Source: Planctomycetota bacterium (GTDB taxonomy: Bacteria; Planctomycetota; SZUA-567; H5-PLA8). Taken from it: a stretch of 64,000 nucleotides of DNA. The first letter of the stretch is position 1. Each line of letters starts with the position of its first letter. The stretch is taken from NCBI GenBank assembly GCA_015075375.1, contig JABTUM010000003.1:62001-126000 (forward strand), in the 5' to 3' direction. The notes under the pieces are model-generated. The model did no database searches, was not told the DNA's origin, and was given only the letters and a program-made list of their open reading frames with translations. Of the stretch, positions 9,101 to 16,411 are shown one piece after another. Both the position numbers and the translations under genes were made by a program.

Positions 9101-12100
9101 CCGGTCTCGAACAAGCCGCGAATCTGGCGCAATTCGCCCGTCAGGTTCACGTCTTTCAGCCATGCGCCTTCGCCTTCCGGCGTGGCGTCCTGGAAGACCA
9201 GTTTCTCCAGCTTGATGCGATCCTCGCGCCGCGCGAAGTCGACGTTCAATTCCAGCTTCCCCGCGTAGGCCGGCGCGGGCGGAATCACCTTCAGCGTGCG
9301 CAAAAACTCGAACGCGCCTGGAGCCACCGTTCCCTGGAACTTGAACGCTTCCAGGCCGTCGGTCCAGGTCCGTCCCGCCAGCGCTTTCCCGCCGGAAAGG
9401 AACTGCAACAGCGCCAGATCCACCCCGCGCGCTTCGAGCGCGAAGGCGCCCAGCCGCCCCTTGTCGAAGGCGAAGCGCTCGATCTCCAGCCGCCGCAGAC
9501 CCAACTCTTCCTTGCTGGCCGCGGCCTGCTCTTCGTACGCACCCTTCAGGTGGAACTCGAACTCCGGCTCGCTCCAAGCGAAGATCTCGCCCGCCGCGCC
9601 GCCGGGCCGCGGGCCGCTCAGCTTCAGGGAACGTCCTTTCAAACCCAGATCGAAATTCACGCCGATGCGCGGCGTAGGACGATCCGCCGTACGCGTATCG
9701 CGAACGATATTCAAACTGCCCGTCTGCTTCAGATCGCCCGTAAACGCGTATGTTTTGTGAAAGTCCGAACCCAGCCACGCCGCGAGGCGTTCGATGTAAG
9801 GCTGAAAACGTTCGCGCAGATCTTCCAGATTCGCTTCGACTTCGAAAGCCGGCACATCCAGCCGCAGCCGCGGTCCGTCCTGATAGATCGCCACGTTCTT
9901 CAAATCCACGACGTTGGGCTTGTGCCCGGCCGCTTCCTGTTCCGGCGTCCCCTGCCCTTCCGCACGCAGGCGCAGCTTCAAATACGGCGGCGTCCCGTCG
10001 CCCTTCGGCGCGGTCGCGCTCGCATACGCCGCGAACACTTCCGGGAAATGCTCCACCAAACAGACGACTTCCTGCGGCTTCGGATCTTCCTTCCATTGCC
10101 GGCGCATCGTTCCGCGCGCGCCTAGGCTGATTTTGCGCCGGGCCAGCCCTTCGCCTGCGTCCGCCAGCTCCGACGTCGCCAGCACCTTAAGGTCGAAAAT
10201 CTCCTCGATGGGCTGGTCCAGACTGAGCAGCTTCAGGAGCGGCGAGAACTCGCGCCAGAACTCCCGCCCGTTCAGCTTCAAACTCGAATGCGCGTTGATC
10301 GAAAGTTCGCTGGGCTTATCCAGCGACTTCACCGTCACGTGCGGTTCGAGACTACGCGCCTCGAACGACGGCGCCTTGGCGTTGAAGTTCGCCTGCAGTT
10401 CGGAGATCTGTCCGCTCTCGTTCGGCTTCGCCGTCGCCAGCAGCCCCGCGCTCAGTTTCGCCGATTGCCAGACGCTCAGCGCCGGATCCACCAGCACCTC
10501 GCCGTCCTGCTCCAAATTCGCGTCGATTTCCAGTTGCCCAAGCTGCCCGTTCGCTTCCAGGCGCCGCACGAGGTTGGCGCTACCCTTCAGCCGGCCTTTT
10601 AAGCGGCCCTTCAAGCCCAGCCGTTCGCCCACGTCCGTCGCGCACAGTTCCTGCAGAAGCGTGTCCAATTCGACGAAGTAGCGATAGCCGCCCGCCGGGT
10701 CCTGCTTGCCTTCCATGTGCAGCTTCACGATCTTGAGCGCACCGTCGCCACCGGCCTGCTGGCCCTGCGGTACGCTCACCAGATTCGTAACCACTTCCAC
10801 CGGCCCGCGCTCGGCGTCGAACTCCAGCTTTAAGTCCAGCAGCGACGGCACCTGTCCCAGCGGCGCGCGGCCCTTTTCGAGCACCGAGACCAGACTCTCG
10901 CTGCGCGCCTGCCCCGAGAGCGTAAAGCGCTTCATCGAACTGAACTCGACCTCGAATGCACCGGTCACCGGCTTGCCCGGCACCACTTGCAGCGCTACGC
11001 CTTCGACATTCACGGGGAACGACCATTCCAGATGGCTGAAGAGCCGCGCGAGGTCGAACTCCTGAAGGTCCAAGGCCACCTTTCCCGGCCCCACCTTCTC
11101 GGTATCCAACAGGCCCGGGCCGGAGAAGAGCTTCATATCCCCCTTCAGCCCGATGGAGCCCGGCGACTTCCCGCCGCTCGCCACGGTCTTGGCCGACAGG
11201 GTGTACCCAAGGTTCGAATCGAAGCCCGGCAGCGTCAGGCTGAGCGCCAAGTCTTGCAGCGAGCTTTCGCCCAGTTCGGTGTAGCCGTCGCGCACGCGAA
11301 CCAGTCCGCCTGTCAGATTCACCTCCGCGTCCAGGGCCGTAAGCGGAAGCTGCAGCGGCCCCTCGGAACTCGGACCGCTCAGGAAATGCTTCAGGATGTC
11401 TTCGATGTTGCTGACCGGTTTGCCGTTGCGGCTGGTTCGTTCCAGCAGAATCTCCGGATGCTCGATCGTCACCTTCGCCGCGCGAATCTCGCCGCCCAAG
11501 CTGCGCAACAGCGCCCAAGGTTCCAGCGAAAGATGAATCCGCTCCACGCGAAGCAGGTACTTTTCGTCGCTGAACGCTTCCTTGTTGGGGACCGCGATCT
11601 TGCGAATCTCGACTTCGCCCTTCAGGTAGCTGACGCTGACCTCTCCCACTTCCGCGTCTTCGCGCAACAGACCCGACTCGAGTTGCGCCTGCAAGTGCTC
11701 ACGCCAGAAACTCTCGTTGAACCAGACGTAGCGCAGCACCACCGCCAGCACCACCAGCAGCACCAGCGCACCGCCGACTCCGATCCCGACATTTAAGGCG
11801 CGCCGGTACCACGCCCGCTGCGACATCGGCGCTTCGGCCGACGATCCATTCTCCACCCGCAGCGTCAGCGCACCCAATCCGAGCAACTGCCCCACCTTCA
11901 CCGTCTGCGGACCCGTCACCGGTTTGCCGTCCACCGAAACCGGCGCCTTGTCCGAACTCGGTCGAATCAGCAGCGTCTCGCCGTCGACCTTCAAGTACGC
12001 GTGAACCGGTAAAATCCCCTCGCCCTGCACGCAGACCGGACACGTCGAATCGCTTCCAATCCGGCTCTCGCCGCTGGGGATCGTGAACTTGCCTTGAGGA

Positions 12101-12123
12101 CACGTAAACAGGAACTGCGTCAT
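6133..12123 (-). CDS. Giant FHA-transmembrane-AsmA-like envelope protein
   Basis: 1996 residues. Residues 1-90 are an FHA-like domain (SRIGSDSTCPVC, VHAYLKVDG); 111-134 form one membrane helix (VGIGVGGALVLLVVLAVVL). From ~137 to ~1800 runs an extended beta-rich region of AsmA/DUF748/TamB-like repeats, starting with the typical NESFWREHLQAQLESGL segment. The end (~1850-1996) is Pro/Glu/Lys-rich. AsmA-family proteins are thought to bridge the periplasm as lipid conduits; this one also has a cytoplasmic FHA head. The FHA pocket is degenerate: GS replaces GR and the Ser before the conserved His is gone. ATG 12123 has an upstream GAGTGG, and the in-frame start 14 codons earlier lacks support. Operon with the SurA-like gene; a promoter lies at 12190-12217. 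Confidence 0.75.
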   Translation of the reverse strand: MTQFLFTCPQGKFTIPSGESRIGSDSTCPVCVQGEGILPVHAYLKVDGETLLIRPSSDKAPVSVDGKPVTGPQTVKVGQLLGLGALTLRVENGSSAEAPMSQRAWYRRALNVGIGVGGALVLLVVLAVVLRYVWFNESFWREHLQAQLESGLLREDAEVGEVSVSYLKGEVEIRKIAVPNKEAFSDEKYLLRVERIHLSLEPWALLRSLGGEIRAAKVTIEHPEILLERTSRNGKPVSNIEDILKHFLSGPSSEGPLQLPLTALDAEVNLTGGLVRVRDGYTELGESSLQDLALSLTLPGFDSNLGYTLSAKTVASGGKSPGSIGLKGDMKLFSGPGLLDTEKVGPGKVALDLQEFDLARLFSHLEWSFPVNVEGVALQVVPGKPVTGAFEVEFSSMKRFTLSGQARSESLVSVLEKGRAPLGQVPSLLDLKLEFDAERGPVEVVTNLVSVPQGQQAGGDGALKIVKLHMEGKQDPAGGYRYFVELDTLLQELCATDVGERLGLKGRLKGRLKGSANLVRRLEANGQLGQLEIDANLEQDGEVLVDPALSVWQSAKLSAGLLATAKPNESGQISELQANFNAKAPSFEARSLEPHVTVKSLDKPSELSINAHSSLKLNGREFWREFSPLLKLLSLDQPIEEIFDLKVLATSELADAGEGLARRKISLGARGTMRRQWKEDPKPQEVVCLVEHFPEVFAAYASATAPKGDGTPPYLKLRLRAEGQGTPEQEAAGHKPNVVDLKNVAIYQDGPRLRLDVPAFEVEANLEDLRERFQPYIERLAAWLGSDFHKTYAFTGDLKQTGSLNIVRDTRTADRPTPRIGVNFDLGLKGRSLKLSGPRPGGAAGEIFAWSEPEFEFHLKGAYEEQAAASKEELGLRRLEIERFAFDKGRLGAFALEARGVDLALLQFLSGGKALAGRTWTDGLEAFKFQGTVAPGAFEFLRTLKVIPPAPAYAGKLELNVDFARREDRIKLEKLVFQDATPEGEGAWLKDVNLTGELRQIRGLFETGENGQLLPFHHLGQHLVLRSLHVDMPALVRWIEKQPEQASAWHVPEGLAALVRSKQLVPKGEWSVENLALLPSQNKERSWNLVGAFRHDLRMSLPPLSGTKPAELIFEGPWRIDEARAAGITFSEDFKSFSVDVGVNFDEADVGLKGFFPDYDYAKAPQKPLRLNLEGLSRSAGGPGTPTLMQLAALKVEGGPAPIEASDLHIKTVAGADGEELLELRAGEATVLGGPWPGSVQKLSYDAQGETVAGTLLAPSLDLTRLAALIPPSPLQQKLAFSGTIESAVVEVSSTLERLQWLTLTPGRDKLSIRGNLKDVTLTGRPAANEQLDLFLNGECLLDLHRLNTPALTVAIRHAAPSKPGESPKAAIHRLTLSGFEVTPVAAGGNLPEALLQAQNLLGDQVGVLRIKLPVVFETPVKVDDLLAVAETAKRLFVAPGENPAPPPVAEAPLGSALAPFIIEGSLKAPSLDTGGDVLENLEIPAFTIKDQIFTPALLTAGLAGAKLTVKEGRYDLTGTRIKHTQRIELVDADLGRLLGTDGKFEAAKGYLVRGKVSVAGQVSGTDVSPQPDWMGGLEVSLADLVAEQPGAASAPKSSGGMLGIFKDKLLGPAVQQFAGLKELPFADLSKALPFASEGQSWLNYGMFGMQMYLGGLGFDMTRLEFEPTRIVIQIDKGVADVRQSNLVGKGPSAGLALAFKGRLRLYDRNFDDRFEVWPTGLPQGALDNLHVDRWPADVKARFLAELADGGFVMTLTGNANAPSIKYPQDKIVRYIGQAFLNKDRVTTEAELQDGLQFAKRTWGATDQGQVALGELLNRVGFPLPGTQAAQKQGGDFFSSMLGSRSSSGILSPLSGSKGLSTQEALDKLMAPPGTTPPPRPKPPEEALPPPPPPQERPPVPPKEPVPPKEPDPQPRRQPKEPPPPPPQEPAPPPKREPVASKTEASKGTDTPRASKTEAAPPEAPADPADEPEPDVGPYQDVFKKLDEMRARTLKE

Positions 12124-12189
12124 GGATGCCCGCCACTCAAAAGTCCAACAAGCAGAATCCTGCACCTTGCGAAGGCGATTCGCCCAGCC

Positions 12190-12217
12190 ATTCTAGGTCC
12201 AGAATGCACTTGTTCAA
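12190..12217 (-). promoter_or_regulatory. Sigma70-type promoter for the FHA-AsmA operon
   Basis: On the minus strand TTGAAC (12217-12212) and TAGAAT (12195-12190) are separated by 16 nt, about 65 nt upstream of ATG 12123. The -10 matches consensus at 5 of 6 positions. It would give the FHA-AsmA/SurA pair its own transcript, separate from the HDAC-pseudopilin run upstream. Confidence 0.5.
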
Positions 12218-12305
12218 CCTAAACGTATGCGTGTAGCTCTTCTATACGGACGCACTATTAAGGTAGCAGCTTGAGTCGGCTTGGCCTTCTTTTATCCCAT
12301 TTTTG

Positions 12306-13253
12306 CTATTTCAAATCCAAATCCATCAACGCTTTAACATGAGCCACCACCGATTGCGCCAATCCTTCCAGTGCGTACCCACCTTCCAACACCGAGACGA
12401 CCCCACGCGCGCCACGATTCATGTACTGCTCGCCCAAGGCCCAAGTCATCGTGGCGTAGTCTTCGGATTCTAAACTCAAACCCCCAAGTGGGTCGGTGCG
12501 ATGCATATCGAAGCCCGACGAGATCACCAACCAAGTGGGTTGAAACCGATCTGCGATCGTTTTCAAGCCTGCGGCGAAAGCTTCCCGAATCCGGTCGCGG
12601 CTCGCGCCAGCCTCCAGGGGCACATTCAAGGTGGCTCCAACGCCGGCACCGGTTCCGGTCTCCGTCGCGCTGCCCGTACCGGGCCAGAACGGAAAACGGT
12701 GCATCGAAAAATAGAAGACGTTTGGATCGGCGAAAAAGATATCCTGCGTTCCGTTGCCGTGATGGAGATCCCAATCCACGATCAGCACCCGCGCTTCGGG
12801 ATCGCGCGCACGCAGGTGCGCCGCGGCTACGGCCGCGTGGTTGAAGAGACAGAAGCCCATCGCATACGCGCGGCCTGCGTGATGTCCCGGCGGCCGCACC
12901 GCGCAGAACGCCGTCCGACCCGCGCCGCTCAGCAGATACTCCGCCGCCTGAACGGCCGCGCCCGAAGCGCGCGAAGCTACCTCGAACGATTCCGGGACCG
13001 CATGTGTGTCCGCGTCGAGCATCCCGCCGCCCGCGGCGCAGAACTCGCGCAATCGCGCCACGTACTCCGGCGCATGCACCCGCATCAACTCTTCCGGCGT
13101 CGCCGCGCGCGGAACCTCCGCTCGCACTCGCCTATCGGGTAGTGCGGCGGCGGATAACGCGGCTCGAATGGCGGCCGTCCGCGCGGGGCGCTCCGGATGT
13201 CCCGCCGGCGTGATATGCCGGTCGAAACAGGCGTCTTGGATCAGCAGCAGCAT
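12306..13253 (-). CDS. HDAC-family deacetylase / acetylpolyamine amidohydrolase-like
   Basis: 315 residues with the full zinc hydrolase signature of the arginase/deacetylase fold: RPPGHHAG (His124/His125), DWDLHHGNG (Asp162, His164, His165) and SSGFDMHRTDPLGG (Asp249 as zinc ligand), plus a closing EGGYALEGLA. In bacteria these enzymes deacetylate acetylpolyamines, acetoin-linked substrates or protein lysines; the substrate cannot be told from the sequence. The start codon lies 5 nt downstream of the pseudopilin stop, so the genes are probably one transcript. It is likely cytoplasmic, as no signal peptide is seen. Confidence 0.9.
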   Translation of the reverse strand: MLLLIQDACFDRHITPAGHPERPARTAAIRAALSAAALPDRRVRAEVPRAATPEELMRVHAPEYVARLREFCAAGGGMLDADTHAVPESFEVASRASGAAVQAAEYLLSGAGRTAFCAVRPPGHHAGRAYAMGFCLFNHAAVAAAHLRARDPEARVLIVDWDLHHGNGTQDIFFADPNVFYFSMHRFPFWPGTGSATETGTGAGVGATLNVPLEAGASRDRIREAFAAGLKTIADRFQPTWLVISSGFDMHRTDPLGGLSLESEDYATMTWALGEQYMNRGARGVVSVLEGGYALEGLAQSVVAHVKALMDLDLK

Positions 13254-13258
13254 GCAGC

Positions 13259-14293
13259 CTATTCTTCCCGCGTCAGGAATTCATGCCACTGCGAACCGGG
13301 CAGGACCATCGTATGCGCATAAACGCGGGTGACGCCTTCGCGCGCGTATTCGATCCGGACTTCCACCGCCAACGGCAGGCAGAGGTAGCTCAGCCCTTTG
13401 GGCCGCCGCCCGCCGGCTTCGGTCCGCGGCCAGCGTTCGCCGGTCGAGTCCTCCGCCCACGAAGCTTCGCCCGGCGTCTCCAGATCCTCTTCCGCGTCGA
13501 AGGGCCAGCGGTCGGCGTACTCGAAGCGCGGAACCACCGGAGTCGTCGCATCGCCCGGCCGCTCGCGGCGCGTGAACAGGAAGCGAAACGTCACATCCTC
13601 GAGGCCGTTGACCAGGATCGTGCCGTCGTCTCCGCCGGTCGAGCCCCCCGCGTTGCCGGGATGCCCCGTCAACCACGGCGGACCGGGTTGCAGGGCCGGC
13701 GGCGCGGCGGGAAACGCTTCCGCGCACTCGTCGTATGCCAAGTCGGCGTCCGGTACCCGGCGCAACATCAGCGATCCGGTGTCGTCGACCAGCGCTCCCG
13801 TGCCGCCGGGCTGGTCGCCGTCGTCGTCGAGACGGTTAAACCGCAACGCGAGCGCTTCGCCGGGATTGAAGTAGTACTCCACGCGCTCGATCCGTTCACG
13901 GTCGCCCGAGGTGTAAAAGCCCAGATACCGGCAGCGGCCGTCCTGGTAGCGCCCGTAATCGGGATGATCCGAACGCAAATGCGGTACGGCGCCCGGAGCG
14001 TGCGGCCACTGCAGCCGGAACAGTCCGCCGTCCAGCGCCTTGAAGCCGCCGTCAGGGCGGTAGCCGGCTTTCACCACCGCGCATTCCAGGTCGCGCTGCA
14101 GCGACTCCGTTACCGCGCGTATCCCGCCCATCATGAGGCGGTCTTCTTCCGCGCGCCCGACCGAACGCGTCAGCGCCTGAAACATGTGGTAGGTGGTGAA
14201 GATCAGGATCAGCGCCAAGCTTACGGCCACCAGCACTTCCACCAGCGTCAAGCCGCGCCGCGATGAAAAGGCGCAAAGGGCGCGCGCATGCAT
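13259..14293 (-). CDS. Type II/IV pseudopilin-like protein (GspJ-like)
   Basis: 344 residues starting with a prepilin signal: SSRRG|LTLVE followed by the hydrophobic helix VLVAVSLALILIFTTYHMF, with Gly14 at the cleavage site and Glu at +5 (Glu19). The helix is followed by a mostly beta domain with several acidic Gly/Asp-rich loops (NRLDDDGDQPGGTG). Length and architecture resemble minor pseudopilins such as GspJ. ATG 14293 puts the prepilin peptidase site 13 residues in; a start at 14332 would overlap the upstream gene. It lies between a small membrane protein gene 7 nt upstream and the deacetylase 5 nt downstream. No other secretion genes are adjacent. Confidence 0.75.
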   Translation of the reverse strand: MHARALCAFSSRRGLTLVEVLVAVSLALILIFTTYHMFQALTRSVGRAEEDRLMMGGIRAVTESLQRDLECAVVKAGYRPDGGFKALDGGLFRLQWPHAPGAVPHLRSDHPDYGRYQDGRCRYLGFYTSGDRERIERVEYYFNPGEALALRFNRLDDDGDQPGGTGALVDDTGSLMLRRVPDADLAYDECAEAFPAAPPALQPGPPWLTGHPGNAGGSTGGDDGTILVNGLEDVTFRFLFTRRERPGDATTPVVPRFEYADRWPFDAEEDLETPGEASWAEDSTGERWPRTEAGGRRPKGLSYLCLPLAVEVRIEYAREGVTRVYAHTMVLPGSQWHEFLTREE

Positions 14294-14300
14294 GACTCGG

Positions 14301-14918
14301 TCACTGCCCAAGCTTCTTGCGCGCCTCGGCAATCATCCGTTCGATATTCGCGCGCTGGATCGGATCCTGCGTCTTACCCAGCGCCGCCTCACCCTTCACG
14401 ATCACTTGGTCGTACTTTTTGGCGTGCTTCAAGTCGAACGCCATATCCGCGATAATCGCCGCAACTTCCTGGCTGCGTGTGGTTGGCGGCGCCTGTTTGC
14501 TGCCCGTCCCCCCTGCGCCGTTCGTCGAAGTCGCACCCGCGGCCGGCGTGCCCGTCCCTGGAGCCGCTTCTTCCGGCTTGTTCGGCTGCAGCACCACCAT
14601 CAACACAGCCACTGCCGCGCCGGCGAACAGTACGCCTCCGACACTCAGGAAAAGCACCCGGTTCCTCGACTCCGCGTGCGCTTCGCGGATCGCGGCCACG
14701 TCGTCCGGATGAACGTCCCCATACCCTTCGCAAAAACGGCACGCTCCGCCCCGGCCCGAGCAGATCGGGCAGGAAACGTATTCCCCGTCTTCCTCCTCGC
14801 CTTCTTCGACCTCTTCCTGAAGCTCCTGAATCAGAGCTTCCTCATCCACTTCTTCTTCGTCGTCGAAGACTTCGGGGGCGGGCGCCGGTTCCGCGCGGCG
14901 CGCGGGACGTCGAGCCAT
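14301..14918 (-). CDS. Single-pass membrane protein with DnaJ-type zinc motif
   Basis: 205 residues: an acidic N-terminus (FDDEEEVDEEALIQELQEEV), a Cys-rich motif CPICSGRGGACRFCEGYG resembling half of a DnaJ zinc finger (two CxxCxGxG-like units), one transmembrane helix (VLFLSVGGVLFAGAAVAVLMV), a Pro/Thr/Gly-rich linker and a C-terminal helical TPR-like segment. The Shine-Dalgarno GGGAG lies 8 nt before ATG 14918; the longer frame beyond it is shadow. First gene of the run leading into the pseudopilin and deacetylase. Function unknown. Confidence 0.7.
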   Translation of the reverse strand: MARRPARRAEPAPAPEVFDDEEEVDEEALIQELQEEVEEGEEEDGEYVSCPICSGRGGACRFCEGYGDVHPDDVAAIREAHAESRNRVLFLSVGGVLFAGAAVAVLMVVLQPNKPEEAAPGTGTPAAGATSTNGAGGTGSKQAPPTTRSQEVAAIIADMAFDLKHAKKYDQVIVKGEAALGKTQDPIQRANIERMIAEARKKLGQ

Positions 14919-15026
14919 GTCGAGTTCTCCCATCTCCTTTCCAGCGTCCAAATGATAAAATGTCCTAGGTATTTGCGCCAAGTCCTTACGCAAATTCCGG
15001 CCTACTTGGAGCGCCTCGCTACGCAC

Positions 15027-16388
15027 GTGAGCATAAAAGCCACCTCCAGCCCACGCGCCGAAGCCTTTGCCACTTCGGTCGTTCGCCGACTGGCCGATTC
15101 CGGCCATCGTGCCCTTTTTGCAGGCGGCTGCGTGCGCGATCGGCTCCTCGGGCGTGCCCCCAAGGATTTTGACGTCGCAACCTCCGCGCAACCTGCCGAG
15201 GTCCAACGTGTATTTCCGCGTACCTTCCCGATCGGCGCCGCCTTCGGGGTAATCCTGGTCGTCGAAGACGCTCCGCCCGAGGGCGAGACCCCCGTCCACG
15301 TCGAAGTCGCCACCTTCCGGCGCGAATCCGGCTACGCCGACGGCCGCCACCCTGCCCAAGTCGATTTTACCGACGAACGCGAGGATGTCCTCCGGCGCGA
15401 CTTCACCGTCAATGGCCTGCTCTTCGATCCGCTTAAAGACGAAGTCCTCGATTACGTCGGCGGGCGCGCGGACCTCACGGCGAAGATAGTCCGCGCCATC
15501 GGCGACCCGGTCGAACGATTCTCCGAGGACCGCTTGCGCCTGCTACGCGCCGTACGCTTCGCCGCACAGCTCGATTTCGAACTCGAACCGGCCACACGGG
15601 AAGCCGTCCGCCGCCTCGCGCCGCAAGCCGCCCACCTGGCGGCCGAGCGCGTCCGCGACGAACTATCCAAAATGCTTACCGGCCCCAACCCGCGCCGCGC
15701 CTTCGAAGACCTCAAATCGACCGGCTTGCTTGCCGTGGTGCTCCCCGAAGTCGATGCGCTCGCCGGCGTCGCGCAGCCTCCCGAATTCCACCCCGAAGGC
15801 GACGTCTGGACCCACACACTCATGCTCCTGGGGCAACTGCGCCATGCTCCGCTTACCCTTGCCTGGGGCGCGCTGCTTCACGACATCGGCAAACCGCCCA
15901 CTTTTACGGTGAGTGACCGAATCCGCTTTAACGAACACGAAAAAGTCGGAGCGCGCATGGCGGCCGAACTCCTCCGGCGCCTGCGCTTTCCTAACGAGAC
16001 CGCGGAGCGCATCGTCGAACTCGTCGCGCAGCACATGGTCTTCAAGGACGCTCCCAAGATGCGCCCCGCGCGCCTCAAACGCTTCCTGCGCCAGCCGCAC
16101 TTCGACGAACACCTCGATCTGCACCGCATCGACTGCTCGGCCAGCAGCGGCGACTTGAGCGCACACGCCTACTGCACGCAACAACTGGCCGAACTGCCTC
16201 CCGAAACGCTCCGTCCGGTGCGCCTGCTCACCGGTGACGATCTGCTGGCGCTGGGGGTGCCCAAGGGTCCGCGCATCGGTGCTATTTTGGCAGAAGTCGA
16301 AGACCGCCAGCTCGAAGGCACGCTTACGTCACGTGAAGATGCGCTGGAGTTTGTGCGCAAACAGCACGGCGCGTCCGGCGCGCCGTAG
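15027..16388 (+). CDS. cca: CCA-adding tRNA nucleotidyltransferase / poly(A) polymerase family with HD domain
   Basis: About 453 residues. The nucleotidyltransferase head has FAGGCVRDRLLGRAPKDFDVATSA (cited in two parts: GGCVRDRLLG and DFDVATSA, the DxD metal site), RRDFTVNGLLFD, and the RNA-binding signature RFSEDRLRLLRAVRFAAQL of class II enzymes. The second half contains an HD phosphohydrolase core (LLHDIGKP with an upstream TWxHT-like His). It adds or repairs the 3' CCA of tRNA. Start choice is uncertain: GTG 15027 has a GGAG 15 nt upstream, and ATG 14952 would add 25 residues without a Shine-Dalgarno. Divergent from the zinc-motif membrane gene and convergent, 23 nt apart, with the kinase gene. 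Confidence 0.88.
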   Translation: MSIKATSSPRAEAFATSVVRRLADSGHRALFAGGCVRDRLLGRAPKDFDVATSAQPAEVQRVFPRTFPIGAAFGVILVVEDAPPEGETPVHVEVATFRRESGYADGRHPAQVDFTDEREDVLRRDFTVNGLLFDPLKDEVLDYVGGRADLTAKIVRAIGDPVERFSEDRLRLLRAVRFAAQLDFELEPATREAVRRLAPQAAHLAAERVRDELSKMLTGPNPRRAFEDLKSTGLLAVVLPEVDALAGVAQPPEFHPEGDVWTHTLMLLGQLRHAPLTLAWGALLHDIGKPPTFTVSDRIRFNEHEKVGARMAAELLRRLRFPNETAERIVELVAQHMVFKDAPKMRPARLKRFLRQPHFDEHLDLHRIDCSASSGDLSAHAYCTQQLAELPPETLRPVRLLTGDDLLALGVPKGPRIGAILAEVEDRQLEGTLTSREDALEFVRKQHGASGAP

Positions 16389-16411
16389 GTGCATCCGAGT
16401 GTCTTAGAGCT

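Noticed and set aside
8380-10125. A 581-codon open frame on the plus strand opposite the AsmA-like gene.
   Set aside because: It is antisense to the coding frame of the giant gene, has Arg/Gln/His-rich shadow composition and no ribosome binding site or family motif.
14919-15359. Minus-strand extension of the zinc-motif membrane gene.
   Set aside because: It overlaps the CCA-adding enzyme and lies upstream of a strong Shine-Dalgarno and ATG at 14918.
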